Assembly (NCBI RefSeq): GCF_029962485.1
Contig: NZ_CP073639.1
Location: 558,001-622,000, forward strand
Source: Burkholderia cepacia
Lineage (GTDB): Bacteria > Pseudomonadota > Gammaproteobacteria > Burkholderiales > Burkholderiaceae
Reading direction: 5' to 3'
DNA: 64,000 nt
In this document: positions 42,573-52,387 of the stretch, one piece after another
Layout of the letters: the number at the start of each line of letters is the position of its first letter
How positions within the stretch are numbered: the stretch's first letter is position 1
Notes under the pieces: generated by a model
The model's database searches: none
The model's input: only the letters and a program-made list of their open reading frames with translations
Told to the model about the DNA's origin: nothing
Translations under genes and position numbers: made by a program

Positions 42573-45500
42573 TCACTTCCACTGATACAACATGCCCGCA
42601 CCGACCACGCGCTGACTGCCGGCGAAACCGCCATTCAGCGTCGCCTTCAGGTTCTCCGTGAGCCGCGCCTGCATGCCGACGGCCATCGCCTTCTGGCCGA
42701 GGAAGGTCGCCGTACCGACCCCCATCGCGAAATTCGAGTCACGGTCCATGTGCGGGATCGACGCCATGGCGGCCGTCGCGGCAATCCCGTCACGCGCCAT
42801 CGAATCGGTCTGCTGGATCTGCTGCTGCATCTGCGTGAGCTGGTTGTTGACCGTGTTCAGCGATTGCGTGAACTGGTTCGATACCGCGTTCAGCTGGTTC
42901 ACGTTGACCGCGTCGGTGCCCTGCGTCCCGGCCGCGACGTTGACGACCTGGCGCGCCGACTCCGCCGAGCCGACCGCGACGACGTTCGAACGCCCGCCGT
43001 CGTTGCTGCCCGTGCCGATCGCGGTCGAGCCGTTGCCCGTTGCGGTCGAGCCGACGCCGATTGCGGTCGAGCCGTTGCCGGACGCCAGCGAGCTGTTGCC
43101 GACCGCCGTGCTGTTCGAGCCCGATGCGACCGCACCCGAACCGCCCGCCGACGAATTCGATCCCGTCGAACCCGGCGGCACGTTCGAGCCGGTCGGATTC
43201 GTCGTGTACGACCCGCCGAGGTTCGACGTGCGCTGCGTGATCAGCGTCGTCAACTGGTTGGCCACCGAATCGAGCTGCGACACGTTCACCGCATCGGTGC
43301 CGTTCTTGCCGGCCGCGAGGCCGGTGATCTGCCGGTTGCCGATGTTGACTTCGCCAGCCGACGACTGCGGGCTGCTCAGGCCGTACGCGATGTAGTTCGT
43401 CTGCGCGCCGACGGTGGTCAGCGAACCCGCGCCGAGCGCGATGCTGTTCGCGAACGTCGACGACGCACCGGCCCCGAGTGCAAGCGCATCGGTCGCCGTG
43501 GCGTGCGCGCCCGAACCGAGCGCGACACTGCCGACGCTCGCCGCGACCGCGTTGGCGCCCTGCGCCACCGATTGCGCGCCGGTGGCCGTCGCGCCGCTGC
43601 CCAGCGCCATCGCATCGGCCTGCGCGGCGCTTGCCGCCTGGCCGATCGCGACGCCGCCCGGCGCGGTGGCGTCGACGATCGCACCGTTGCCGATACCCAC
43701 GCCGTTGTCGCCGTTGACTACCGTCGTCGGGCCGACCGCGACGGACTCCGCGCCGACCGCGAGCGAATCCACGGCCGTCGAGTTCGCGTGGAAGTACTTC
43801 GTGGTCGTGACCGCGAACGACTGCAGTGCGCCGGCCAGCTGCCGCACGGTCACCGCGTCCTGCTGGCCGGTGCCGTCCGCGACGTTGGTGATCTGGCGAT
43901 ACGTCTTGCTCGTCGCGTCGCCGACCGATACCGCACCGAGCAGCGTCTGGTCGGTCGTGTTGAACGGAATCGACGCGCTGCCGTTGCGGATGGTCCCCGA
44001 GGCCGGCACCGTCGCGCGATCGGACACCGAACCGGCGCCGAGCGCGATGCTACCGTCCACCTTCGCGATCGCGTTCGGGCCGATCGCGACGCTGTCGACC
44101 CCGAGCGCCTGGCTGTCCGGCGCGGTCGAGTTCGCGTGGAAATACTTGATGCCGTGCGCGTTGATGTTGTCGATCGCCGAGCCGACGTTGTTGTTGATCG
44201 TCGTCGAGCCGTCGCTGTTGTACGTCACATACGAAGGCGCGGAGATCGTGCCGGTCGTCGGGTCGTAGGTGGCCCCGCCGCCGATGGCGCCGGCCGTGCT
44301 GTTGCCGAGGTTGGTGTTGTTCGACGCGATCGAGCTGAGGCCGGTCGACAACGAACCGATGCCCGTCGACGTCGCGGTGGACAGCGACGTCAGGTTGCTG
44401 TTCGTGCTCGACAGGCCGGTGGACAGCGAGCCGACGATCGTCGAGGTCGAGGTCGACAGCGACGAGATCGAGCTCGTGGTCGAGCTGAGGCCGGTGGACA
44501 ACGAGCCGATGCTGGACGACGTGGCGGTGGACAGTGACGTGACCGCGCTGTTCGTCGAGCTCAGGCCGGTGGACAACGAACCGATGCCCGTCGAGGTGGA
44601 GGTCGACAACGACGTGATGGAGCTGTTCGTCGAACTCAAGCCGGTGGACAGCGAGCTGATGCCCGTTGACGTTGAAGTCGACAGCGACGTGACCGAGCTG
44701 TTCGTCGAGCTCAGGCCGGTGGACAACGAGCTGATGCCCGTTGACGTCGACGTGGACAACGACGTGACCGAGCTATTCGCCGACGACAGACCGGTCGACG
44801 TGGACGTCGACAATGAAGTCACCGCACTGTTGGTCGAACTCAGGCCCGTTGACAACGAGTTGATGCCCGTCGACGTCGACGTGGACAACGACGTGATCGC
44901 GCTGTTGGCCGACGACAACCCGGTCGACGTGGAGGTCGACAACGAAGTCACCGCGCTATTGGTCGAACTCAACCCCGTCGACAACGAGGTGATGCCGGTC
45001 GATGTCGACGTGGACAGCGACGTGATCGAGCTATTCGCCGACGACAGACCGGTCGACGTGGACGTCGACAATGACGTTACGGCGCTGTTGGTCGAACTCA
45101 GCCCCGTCGACAGCGAGCTGATGCCGGTCGACGTCGACGTGGACAGCGACGTGATCGCACTGTTGGCCGACGACAACCCGGTCGACGTGGAGGTCGACAG
45201 CGAAGTCACCGAGCTATTGGTCGAACTCAGCCCCGTCGACAGCGAGCTGATGCCGGTCGACGTTGACGTGGACAGCGACGTGATCGCGCTGTTGGCCGAC
45301 GACAACCCGGTCGACGTGGAGGTCGACAACGAAGTCACCGAGCTATTGGTCGAACTCAACCCCGTCGACAACGAGGTGATGCCGGTCGATGTCGACGTGG
45401 ACAGCGACGTGATCGAACTGTTGGCCGACGACAGCCCGGTCGACGTAGAAGTCGACAACGAAGTCACCGCGCTGTTGGTCGAACTCAACCCCGTCGACAG

Positions 45501-47591
45501 CGAGTTGATGCCCGTCGACGTTGACGTGGACAGCGACGTGATGGCGCTGTTGGCCGACGACAGCCCGGTCGACGTAGAAGTCGACAACGAAGTCACCGAG
45601 CTATTGGTCGAACTCAGGCCCGTCGACAGCGAGCTGATGCCGGTCGATGTCGATGTGGACAGCGACGTGATCGAGCTATTCGCCGACGACAGACCGGTCG
45701 ACGTGGATGTCGACAATGACGTTACGGCGCTGTTGGTCGAACTCAACCCCGTCGACAGCGAGCTGATGCCCGTCGATGTCGACGTGGACAGCGACGTGAT
45801 CGCACTATTGGCCGACGACACCCCCGTCGACAACGAACTGACGCTCGACGCGGTCGACGTCGACAGCGAATTCACCGCCTGGTTCGTCGCAGCGAGCTGC
45901 GACCCGTTGATCGCATCCGTGCTGGCCGAACTGATGCGCCCGGCCGCAACGTTGGTGATCTGGCGCTCAGTGCCCGCCGCGCCGACGCTGACGACGCTGG
46001 TCGGGTTGATGCCGTTGAAGTTGTACGTGACACCGCCGATCGTCGCGCTGGCCGTCGGATTCGGCGCGGCCGTCGTCGAACCCGAGCCGAGCGCGACATC
46101 GTTTGCATTGTGCGCCACGGCCGATGCGCCGAACGCCACCGCACCGGCCGCCGCAGCCGTCGACGTATTGCCGAGCGCGAGCGAGCCCGTGCCCTGTGCG
46201 ATGTTCGAATTGCCGATCGCGACCGCACCGTTGCCGTTCGCGGTGTTGTTCGACCCCATCGTGACCGCTCCGGTGCCGATCGCGGTGCTCGGATCGCCGA
46301 TCGCCACCGCGCCGTTGCCGCTGACCGTCTGACCCAGGCCGAGCGCGACCGCCCCAAGACCACTCAACACCTTCGAGCTGTTGCCGCCGGCGATCGAGCC
46401 CGCGCCTGCCGCGGCGGCGACCGAGTTGCTGTCGCCGATCGCGATGGTGGAACCCGCGGCCGCGACGCTGTTGATGCCGATCGCCGTCGCATTCGTGGCC
46501 GACGCCGTCGCACCGGGGCCCAAGGCCGTCGCCGATACGCCGCTCCCGAGCGCTAGATTGCCGAGCGCGACCGCGAACTGCTGCGTCGCGGTCGACTGCA
46601 CACCCATCGCGATCGAGCTGACACCCGACGCGTTGGCGTTCAGGCCGAACGCCATTGCCGTATCGGCGCCGGCCGTCGTGGCCGAGCCCAGCGCGATCGA
46701 ACTGGTGCCGAGCGACTGCGTGCCCGAGCCCGGTACGCCGGCCGTGCCGCCCCAGCCGATCGCGATCGACGTCGCGCCCTTCGCGCCGCTGTTGACGCCC
46801 ATCGAGATCGAGGAATTGCCGGTCGTCAGCGCACCGCTGCCCACCGCCACGCCGGCTGCGCCGGAACTCGTCGACTGGTTGCCGATCGAAACCGAGCCCG
46901 TATCGGTCGCGTGCGACGCATAACCAAGCGCGACGCTTTGGGTCCCGACCGCACTCGCGCCGAGACCCACCGCAGCCGCGTACTGGCCGGATGCCAGTGC
47001 ATTGTTGCCGAGACCGACGGCCGACACGCCGGTCGCCGCCGCGCCACTGCCCATCGCTACCGCGCCGCTTTGGGTCGCGCTCGACAGGTTGCCGATCGCC
47101 ACCGAATAATCGCCGCTGCCGATCGCCTGCACCCCGAGCGCCGAGCTGTTGACCCCGGTCGCCTGCGAGTTGATGCCGACCGCCGTCGACGCGTCGGCCA
47201 TCGCATGCGCACCTGGCCCCAGCGCCGTGGCGGAAACACCCGCCGCCGTCGACAGGTTGCCCAGCGCGGTGGAGTTCTGCTGCGCGGCGCTCGACCCGAC
47301 GCCGATCGAAATCGACGTCACGCCGCCGGTCGCGGAGCCGCCATCCGGCGCGTACTGTGCGTGCGCGCCCGCATGGAACAAGACAAGATACGTTGACGCC
47401 ATGAGCACGGCCAATCGTCGCGGCGACGGCATCGAAGACATGCCCGCGCGGCTCGCAGCGCCCTCGCTCGCGGCATGCTCGCGCGTGCCGCTCGCCGACG
47501 CAACACGCTTGCCGCGCGCACGGTCAAGCTCGGAAGCCGCGACCCAGGCTCCCAGTGCTTCATTCCAGATCGACTTGAACGACTTGTTCAT
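42573..47591 (-). CDS. Trimeric autotransporter adhesin (YadA/Hia-like, type Vc secretion)
   Basis: A 1672-residue surface adhesin. The N-terminus is an extended signal peptide (ESPR): [21 protein letters not shown], with a Sec signal ending near AGAHA. Residues ~85-500 are YadA-like head repeats ([24 protein letters not shown]), then neck-like [21 protein letters not shown] long Ser/Thr stalk of SLST-containing repeats follows, then further head/neck blocks, and a C-terminal YadA anchor ([19 protein letters not shown], ending AGMLYQWK) that forms the trimeric barrel. Such proteins bind host matrix or cells and mediate autoaggregation. ATG 47591 has GAGGG about 8 bases upstream. A receiver/kinase pair lies beyond the 1.4-kb intergenic region. 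Confidence 0.95.
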   Translation of the reverse strand: MNKSFKSIWNEALGAWVAASELDRARGKRVASASGTREHAASEGAASRAGMSSMPSPRRLAVLMASTYLVLFHAGAHAQYAPDGGSATGGVTSISIGVGSSAAQQNSTALGNLSTAAGVSATALGPGAHAMADASTAVGINSQATGVNSSALGVQAIGSGDYSVAIGNLSSATQSGAVAMGSGAAATGVSAVGLGNNALASGQYAAAVGLGASAVGTQSVALGYASHATDTGSVSIGNQSTSSGAAGVAVGSGALTTGNSSISMGVNSGAKGATSIAIGWGGTAGVPGSGTQSLGTSSIALGSATTAGADTAMAFGLNANASGVSSIAMGVQSTATQQFAVALGNLALGSGVSATALGPGATASATNATAIGINSVAAAGSTIAIGDSNSVAAAAGAGSIAGGNSSKVLSGLGAVALGLGQTVSGNGAVAIGDPSTAIGTGAVTMGSNNTANGNGAVAIGNSNIAQGTGSLALGNTSTAAAAGAVAFGASAVAHNANDVALGSGSTTAAPNPTASATIGGVTYNFNGINPTSVVSVGAAGTERQITNVAAGRISSASTDAINGSQLAATNQAVNSLSTSTASSVSSLSTGVSSANSAITSLSTSTSTGISSLSTGLSSTNSAVTSLSTSTSTGLSSANSSITSLSTSTSTGISSLSTGLSSTNSSVTSLSTSTSTGLSSANSAITSLSTSTSTGINSLSTGLSSTNSAVTSLSTSTSTGLSSANSSITSLSTSTSTGITSLSTGLSSTNSSVTSLSTSTSTGLSSANSAITSLSTSTSTGISSLSTGLSSTNSSVTSLSTSTSTGLSSANSAITSLSTSTSTGISSLSTGLSSTNSAVTSLSTSTSTGLSSANSSITSLSTSTSTGITSLSTGLSSTNSAVTSLSTSTSTGLSSANSAITSLSTSTSTGINSLSTGLSSTNSAVTSLSTSTSTGLSSANSSVTSLSTSTSTGISSLSTGLSSTNSSVTSLSTSTSTGISSLSTGLSSTNSSITSLSTSTSTGIGSLSTGLSSTNSAVTSLSTATSSSIGSLSTGLSSTTSSISSLSTSTSTIVGSLSTGLSSTNSNLTSLSTATSTGIGSLSTGLSSIASNNTNLGNSTAGAIGGGATYDPTTGTISAPSYVTYNSDGSTTINNNVGSAIDNINAHGIKYFHANSTAPDSQALGVDSVAIGPNAIAKVDGSIALGAGSVSDRATVPASGTIRNGSASIPFNTTDQTLLGAVSVGDATSKTYRQITNVADGTGQQDAVTVRQLAGALQSFAVTTTKYFHANSTAVDSLAVGAESVAVGPTTVVNGDNGVGIGNGAIVDATAPGGVAIGQAASAAQADAMALGSGATATGAQSVAQGANAVAASVGSVALGSGAHATATDALALGAGASSTFANSIALGAGSLTTVGAQTNYIAYGLSSPQSSAGEVNIGNRQITGLAAGKNGTDAVNVSQLDSVANQLTTLITQRTSNLGGSYTTNPTGSNVPPGSTGSNSSAGGSGAVASGSNSTAVGNSSLASGNGSTAIGVGSTATGNGSTAIGTGSNDGGRSNVVAVGSAESARQVVNVAAGTQGTDAVNVNQLNAVSNQFTQSLNTVNNQLTQMQQQIQQTDSMARDGIAATAAMASIPHMDRDSNFAMGVGTATFLGQKAMAVGMQARLTENLKATLNGGFAGSQRVVGAGMLYQWK
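44731..45762 (-). repeat. Eight tandem 129-bp stalk repeats inside the adhesin gene
   Basis: The plus-strand landmark CTGATGCC/TTGATGCC recurs at 44731, 44860, 44989, 45118, 45247, 45376, 45505, 45634 and 45763, exactly 129 bases apart. Each unit encodes a 43-residue block (two SLSTSTST cores with GLSSTNS and GLSSANS spacers). Shorter 25-residue units flank the array on the 3' side of the gene. Units are nearly identical, with alternating A/S and I/V variants, so unequal recombination could change stalk length. Confidence 0.9.
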
Positions 47592-49029
47592 CTTGTGTTC
47601 CCTCGGTTCTCATGTGCTGGATAACGCGGCAGCGAACACGACGGCAGGCGATGACGCATCCGTCTGCCTCCTCGCCTGTATCGCGACGCTTCGCGCCTCG
47701 CTTTGGATAACTAACTAAACGATCGAACAACGCTGCTCGGCAATCGCGATCACCAGGGCGATCGCGCGAATGCACGCCGCACGTGTGCGTCGGCACGCCG
47801 TGCGGCGACACTCGCCGGTTATCGGATCCCGGAAGCCGATGGCGCAGGAAAGACGGCGGCACGCTGCCCCGCGCATCGCGAATCCGCGTGCACGCACCGT
47901 CGCGCCGAGCCGGCGGCGACCTTGAATTTCACGGGAAGGCGTCGTTCAGACGCCAGATGGACGGCTGCTGGCCCGTGCCCCGGGCCAGCCCGTCACGATT
48001 CATTCAGGAGGAGGATGACGCCGAGTAGTCCCCGGGTATGAAGCATGCGCATCCGGTTCGCTCGAACCGGTGCGTTGACCTGCCATGCCTGTCGTATTCA
48101 TGTTTTTCGTGCCCGCCTGATTCGAGAACGCGCCGCGCGATCGCGCCCGGACGGATCAGACCGCCAGGCTGCACGCGCAGCCGCTCACCCTCTCCGCCGG
48201 CAGTCAAACGCATTTCAGAATTTCCGGAAATAGCGCTTGACTTGCCGAACGACCCCCGCATCGATTTGATCGGTCGAATTTTCTTGACGATTTTTCCAGT
48301 CGATGCGTCACACCCTGACCAACCTCACAATTTTTCCGCTTATCTTGTATACGAACGCATTCGGAAAATTATGAAATTTTTATTACCCTCGTGCCAATTT
48401 TCTTGTCCGCCATCGCATTCCCATATCCTGAGAATTGCCATCATTCGATGTCACATTGAATATCGCGTCATCCGAATATGACAGCGGCACGGAATCCATG
48501 CAAAACCGTTCCCCTCGAAGAACCGATTCCAGCCGCGCCGGGTCTAGTGTGCAGGTATCCGTTCAAACAAACCTTTTCCAGAACGGAAAAAAGCTTTTCC
48601 CGAGCGGACGATATTTACATTCATACGATGCGACTCGAAATTCGATTTTTATTGGAATAATTCTTGACCAACAAGACAAAAGACACTCACCGAATCAGGA
48701 CTGACTCGACACTTCCATTTCACATTGAAAGGCACCGTCTCTCGACACAATCCACCCGAATTCATCCTGCGGGCCAATCAGATTTGATAACCTATAAAAT
48801 CCGGAAATAAAGACCGATATTAAAATTCAATTCGGCATGTTTTTCCACTCTCATTTCGTTCGGCCGAACATCGATGCCGAAACCGCGTAGCGCCGTGCCG
48901 GATATGCCCACACAGGCCGCACGGAATCCTCACAATCGGTACTGTTGTCGACATATAATTTTTCGCAACAATTGAGCAGAAAGCGATGCTTTCAATCCGA
49001 CCGACCACCCTTCCACCGCGTCCGCCACC
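47592..49029. promoter_or_regulatory. 1.4-kb gene-free region, AT-rich from ~48.2 to 49.0 kb, between adhesin and response regulator
   Basis: No convincing gene on either strand. The first ~600 bases are GC-rich like the rest of the window; from about 48.23 kb onward the DNA is visibly AT-rich with many A/T runs, then returns to high GC at the response-regulator gene. This is unusual for the window and suits binding by H-NS-like silencers. Both divergent promoters (adhesin minus, regulator plus) must lie here. An imperfect hairpin GGAAAA-AAGC-TTTTCC is at about 48585-48600. Confidence 0.6.
48954..48959 (+). promoter_or_regulatory. Candidate -10 element for the response-regulator/kinase pair
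   Basis: A perfect TATAAT lies 71 bases upstream of ATG 49030. The matching -35 region is poor, so activation by another factor would be needed. Confidence 0.35.
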
Positions 49030-49863
49030 ATGTCATCCCGCTCGTCCAGTTCGGCGCCGCCTCGCACCACGCCGCATCTCGGTGACGCACATATTCTCGT
49101 CGTCGACGATCGCCCGAACGACCTGCGGCTCCTGACCGAAATCCTGCGTGCCGCGCGGTGCCGGATCAGCGTCGCGTTCGACGGGCTGCAGGCGTATCAC
49201 CGCGCCCAGGCGATCGCGCCCGACCTGATCCTGATGGATGTCCGCATGCCGCGCATGGACGGCTTCGCTGCGTGCCGGCTGCTGGCGTCAACGCCGTCCA
49301 CGCAATCCATCCCGGTCATCATCCTGACGGCCGCGGGCGATCTCGAGGACCGCATCGCGGGGCTCGAAACCGGCGCGATCGACTACATCGTCAAGCCATT
49401 CGAGCCGACCGAAGTGCTGGCCCGGATCCGCAACCACCTGAAGCGCGCGCGGCGCAGCCAGCCGTTCGCGCACCTGCCCGAGATGCCCGACAACGCGGAT
49501 GCGGCCCTCGTGCGCGCGGCGGCCGAGGTCCTGCTGCGCGACCTGCGCCATCCGCCGGCGCTCGAGGATCTGGCCCGGCAGGTCGGCACGCACGAGAAGC
49601 GGCTGTCGCGCGTGTTTCGCGACCAGCTCGGCCAGACCGTGTTCGAGTACCTGCGCGACACGCGCCTGCGCGCCGCGATGCATTTCCTCGCGGAGACGTC
49701 GATGGGGATCGGCGACATCGCCGAGGAAATCGGGTTCTCCACGCCCGGCAACTTCGCGACGGCGTTCCGCGAGCGCTTCAGCATCACGCCCTCCGACTGG
49801 CGGCGCCAGCGCCATGCGGTCAACGCGCCGCCCACACCCGGCGGGCATCATCCCGATGCGTAG
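49030..49863 (+). CDS. Response regulator with receiver and AraC-type DNA-binding domain
   Basis: A 277-residue regulator. Receiver: ILVVDDRPNDLRLL (acidic pair), phospho-acceptor Asp in LILMDVRMPRMDG, ILTAAG and YIVKPFEP (conserved Lys). The C-terminal ~110 residues form a two-HTH AraC domain: LEDLARQVGTHEKRLSRVFRDQLGQTVFEYLRDTRLRAAMHFLAE and IGDIAEEIGFSTPGNFATAFRERFSITPSDWR, the family signature. It overlaps the downstream histidine kinase by 8 bases, so the two form a coupled two-component system. Its position facing the adhesin across a shared promoter region makes that gene a candidate target. Confidence 0.92.
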   Translation: MSSRSSSSAPPRTTPHLGDAHILVVDDRPNDLRLLTEILRAARCRISVAFDGLQAYHRAQAIAPDLILMDVRMPRMDGFAACRLLASTPSTQSIPVIILTAAGDLEDRIAGLETGAIDYIVKPFEPTEVLARIRNHLKRARRSQPFAHLPEMPDNADAALVRAAAEVLLRDLRHPPALEDLARQVGTHEKRLSRVFRDQLGQTVFEYLRDTRLRAAMHFLAETSMGIGDIAEEIGFSTPGNFATAFRERFSITPSDWRRQRHAVNAPPTPGGHHPDA

Positions 49864-52201
49864 GCGCGATTCGGCGCGGGCGGTCGGATGGCGCGCGGTG
49901 CTGCTGCTTCTGATGGCACTGGCCGTCACCTGCGCGACGGCCCGCGCGGCATCGACGCCGAACCCCGCGCAACTTGAAGCCGTGTCGGTGTTCGAGGACG
50001 CGAGCACGACGATGACCGCCGAACAGGTCGCCGCGCGCATCGCCGAGCCGGTTCAAGGCGCGGCCGCGGCAGGCGCATCGACGTTCAACATCGAGTTCTC
50101 GCGGTCGACATGGTGGGTCCGCGCGACGCTGGTCAACCGTGACAGCGCCGCCCGCCCGCTGGTGCTGGTGATTCGCGACGCGCGCGTCGACCATGCCGAC
50201 TTCTACGTCGGCCGGAACGGCCGGTGGACGCTCGACAGCCGTTTCCCGGTCGCAGGCGGCGGCGATACGGCCGGGCAGCCATCGCGCTACCCCGCGCTCG
50301 ACGTCACGCTGCACGCGGGCGAAAGCATCCCCGTGCTGATCCGCGTCACGTCACGCAAGGAAATGCGGCTCGCGCCGGCGGCATTCACGCTTGCGGCATG
50401 GGATGCACTGGAACGGCACGCGACGATGTGGGACTTCGGTTTCTTCGGCGGGCTGCTCGCGCTCGTGTGGTGCGCGCTGCTGATCGGATTCTTTTCGCGC
50501 AGCGGCGTGTTCTACGTGCTGGCCGCGCTTGCGCTGGGCACGACGCTGTTCGAAGCGGCGTACCGCGGCTATCCGGCAATGGCGTTGCCGCCCGCGCTGC
50601 GTGAATGGTCCGCGCGCGGTGAGGTGATCTTCGCGTACGTGGCGATCGCGTGCTTCATCGCCTTCATCCTGATGGTCGCCCGGCGCGAGCAGGCCAGGCT
50701 GCCGATGCGCGCGGTCTACATGGCATTCCTCGCGCTCGAATGTATCGGCATGGCCGGCGCCGCATGCGGCGACCTGCTGACTTTCACGTGGTTCTGCCTG
50801 CGGCTGAACGCGGTGCTGGGGATCGTCAACATCAGCCTCGCGCTGTTGCTCGCGATCCGCCGGACGCCGACCGGCCGCGTGATGCTGATCGCAATTGCGA
50901 TTGCCACCTTCAACATGCTGATCCGCGTGCTCGACGGCATGAACGCGCTGCCGCCCGTGCTGTCCTGGCTGAAGTCCGACATCTATCCGAACCCCGTCAT
51001 CGCGATCGTCGGGCTCGCCACGCACCTGCTGGTGCTGGCCGCGTGGATCCACCACGTGGGCCGTCAGCGCACCGAGGCGCGCAAGCGGCTCGAACACTGG
51101 CAGCTCACCGAACAGGATCGCCTGCGCGACGAAGTCGCGAGACGCACGGTCGCGCTCAACGACGCGTTGCAGCAGGTGACGACCCACATGCAGCAGAAGA
51201 TCGAGACGCTCGGCTATGTCAGCCACGACCTGCGTGCGCCGCTGTCGACGATCAACGGCTATGCGAAGCTGCTGCTGCAAGGCGCGACGCTCGGCCAGGC
51301 GCGGCTGATTCGCTCGATCGACCGGAGCATCCGCTACCAGCTCACGCTGATCGACGAACTGCTCGCGTTCACGAAGGCCGAACTGCAGCCGCTCGGCGTG
51401 TCGCCGGACGCGACCGACCTGCCCGGCCTGCTCGACGACATCGGCCACTATGCACTCGCGCTGTGCGCGCAGCAGGACAACCGGTTCGTCTACCGGCCGG
51501 CCACGCCGCTGCCGCGCACGGTATCGATCGACGGGATGCGGCTGCAGCAGGTGCTGCTGAACCTCCTGTCGAACGCATCGAAGTTCACGCGCGACGGCAC
51601 GGTCACGCTGGCGGTGCATGCGTCGCGCGAAGGCGACGCATGGCGCCTGCTGTTCGAGGTTGCCGATACGGGCATCGGAATCGACATCAGCGGCACCCGC
51701 GACATCTTTCGTGCGTACCAGCAGGTGCAGGCCGTCAACGGCGGAACCGGGCTCGGCCTGTTCATCGCGCAGCGTATCGTCGGCGCGATGGGCGGCGAGC
51801 TGGCCGTCGCGAGCCAGCCGGGCGTCGGCACGGCGTTCTCGTTCGCGATCGTCGTGCCGGCCGTCGGACATGCGCTCGTGCCGGCGTCGGAACTCGTCCG
51901 GCGGTTTCATCCGGGCGACGAAGCCGGGCCGGAACGCATCGCGCCCGCGATGGATGGCCCGCCAGACGATGCGCTCGACGAACTGATCCTGCTCGCCCGC
52001 GACGGGCGGCTCACCGATATCGAGGAATGGCTCGGCCAGGTTGCGGATGCGCCGGATTACGAAGCCTTCGCGCAGCACGTGCGCGAGCATCTCGATACGC
52101 TGGACTTGCACGCGATCGAAAAGCTGGCCGGCTCGCTCAAACGTGCGCGTGTCGCGGATGCTTCGTTCGACAACGAGGCGGACGCCGCCGGGCCGGCGTG
52201 A
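49856..52201 (+). CDS. 7TMR-DISM-type membrane histidine kinase
   Basis: A 781-residue sensor kinase. Signal peptide (VLLLLMALAVTCATARA) leads to a periplasmic 7TMR-DISM extracellular domain (TWWVRATLVNRDSAARPLVLVI, SIPVLIRVTSRKEMRL), then seven helices (DFGFFGGLLALVWCALLIGFF onward). A coiled coil precedes the HisKA H-box ETLGYVSHDLRAPLSTINGY and an HATPase with LLNLLSNASKF, VADTGIGID and GTGLGLFIAQRIVGAMGGEL. A ~100-residue C-terminal tail (LILLARDGRLTDIEEWLGQV ... LDLHAIEKLAGSLKRA) follows. Its 7TMR-DISM domain probably binds a carbohydrate-like ligand. ATG 49856 overlaps the regulator's stop. The two proteins should form a phosphorelay pair. Confidence 0.92.
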   Translation: MRRRDSARAVGWRAVLLLLMALAVTCATARAASTPNPAQLEAVSVFEDASTTMTAEQVAARIAEPVQGAAAAGASTFNIEFSRSTWWVRATLVNRDSAARPLVLVIRDARVDHADFYVGRNGRWTLDSRFPVAGGGDTAGQPSRYPALDVTLHAGESIPVLIRVTSRKEMRLAPAAFTLAAWDALERHATMWDFGFFGGLLALVWCALLIGFFSRSGVFYVLAALALGTTLFEAAYRGYPAMALPPALREWSARGEVIFAYVAIACFIAFILMVARREQARLPMRAVYMAFLALECIGMAGAACGDLLTFTWFCLRLNAVLGIVNISLALLLAIRRTPTGRVMLIAIAIATFNMLIRVLDGMNALPPVLSWLKSDIYPNPVIAIVGLATHLLVLAAWIHHVGRQRTEARKRLEHWQLTEQDRLRDEVARRTVALNDALQQVTTHMQQKIETLGYVSHDLRAPLSTINGYAKLLLQGATLGQARLIRSIDRSIRYQLTLIDELLAFTKAELQPLGVSPDATDLPGLLDDIGHYALALCAQQDNRFVYRPATPLPRTVSIDGMRLQQVLLNLLSNASKFTRDGTVTLAVHASREGDAWRLLFEVADTGIGIDISGTRDIFRAYQQVQAVNGGTGLGLFIAQRIVGAMGGELAVASQPGVGTAFSFAIVVPAVGHALVPASELVRRFHPGDEAGPERIAPAMDGPPDDALDELILLARDGRLTDIEEWLGQVADAPDYEAFAQHVREHLDTLDLHAIEKLAGSLKRARVADASFDNEADAAGPA

Positions 52202-52204
52202 TGG

Positions 52205-52351
52205 TGTAGCGGCGCACGCGCATCGCGGGACCGCCCGTTGAAACTTTCGATATCAGGCACTCTCCACCGGCTTGCCAGGCCGAATGAACGACAGCGTGAC
52301 GCCGACTTCGTAGGCCCATGCATCCAACGCCTTACCAGCGAACGCCGGCCG
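52205..52351 (-). pseudogene. IS3-family (IS407-like) transposase OrfB remnant
   Basis: On the minus strand FAGKALDAWAYEVGVTLSF and IRPGKPVES match the conserved OrfB block GPEF-x3-ALDxWAY-x2-GV-x-L-x-FIRPGKPVE. A TGA then interrupts, but deleting one G restores AYIESFNGRSRD, matching the family's next motif YIESFNGRLRDECL. Only ~48 codons survive, without the N-terminal DDE Asp residues or IS ends. It sits between the kinase stop and the MFS gene, and marks a past IS insertion. Confidence 0.8.
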
Positions 52352-52387
52352 TGAAGCCGTAAGGGAAAAGGAAGCAGCGGGCCCGAT

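Noticed and set aside
44731..45762. Regular 129-bp repeats considered as a CRISPR-like array
   Set aside because: The repeats are contiguous, in frame and coding, with no unique spacers.
44269..46332. 687-codon acidic plus-strand ORF rich in Val/Asp
   Set aside because: It is the antisense shadow of the adhesin's Ser/Thr stalk repeats; the repetitive acidic pattern follows from the complementary codons and it lacks a ribosome-binding site.
48478..48660. 60-codon ORF in the AT-rich island
   Set aside because: No ribosome-binding site, no family and inconsistent codon usage.
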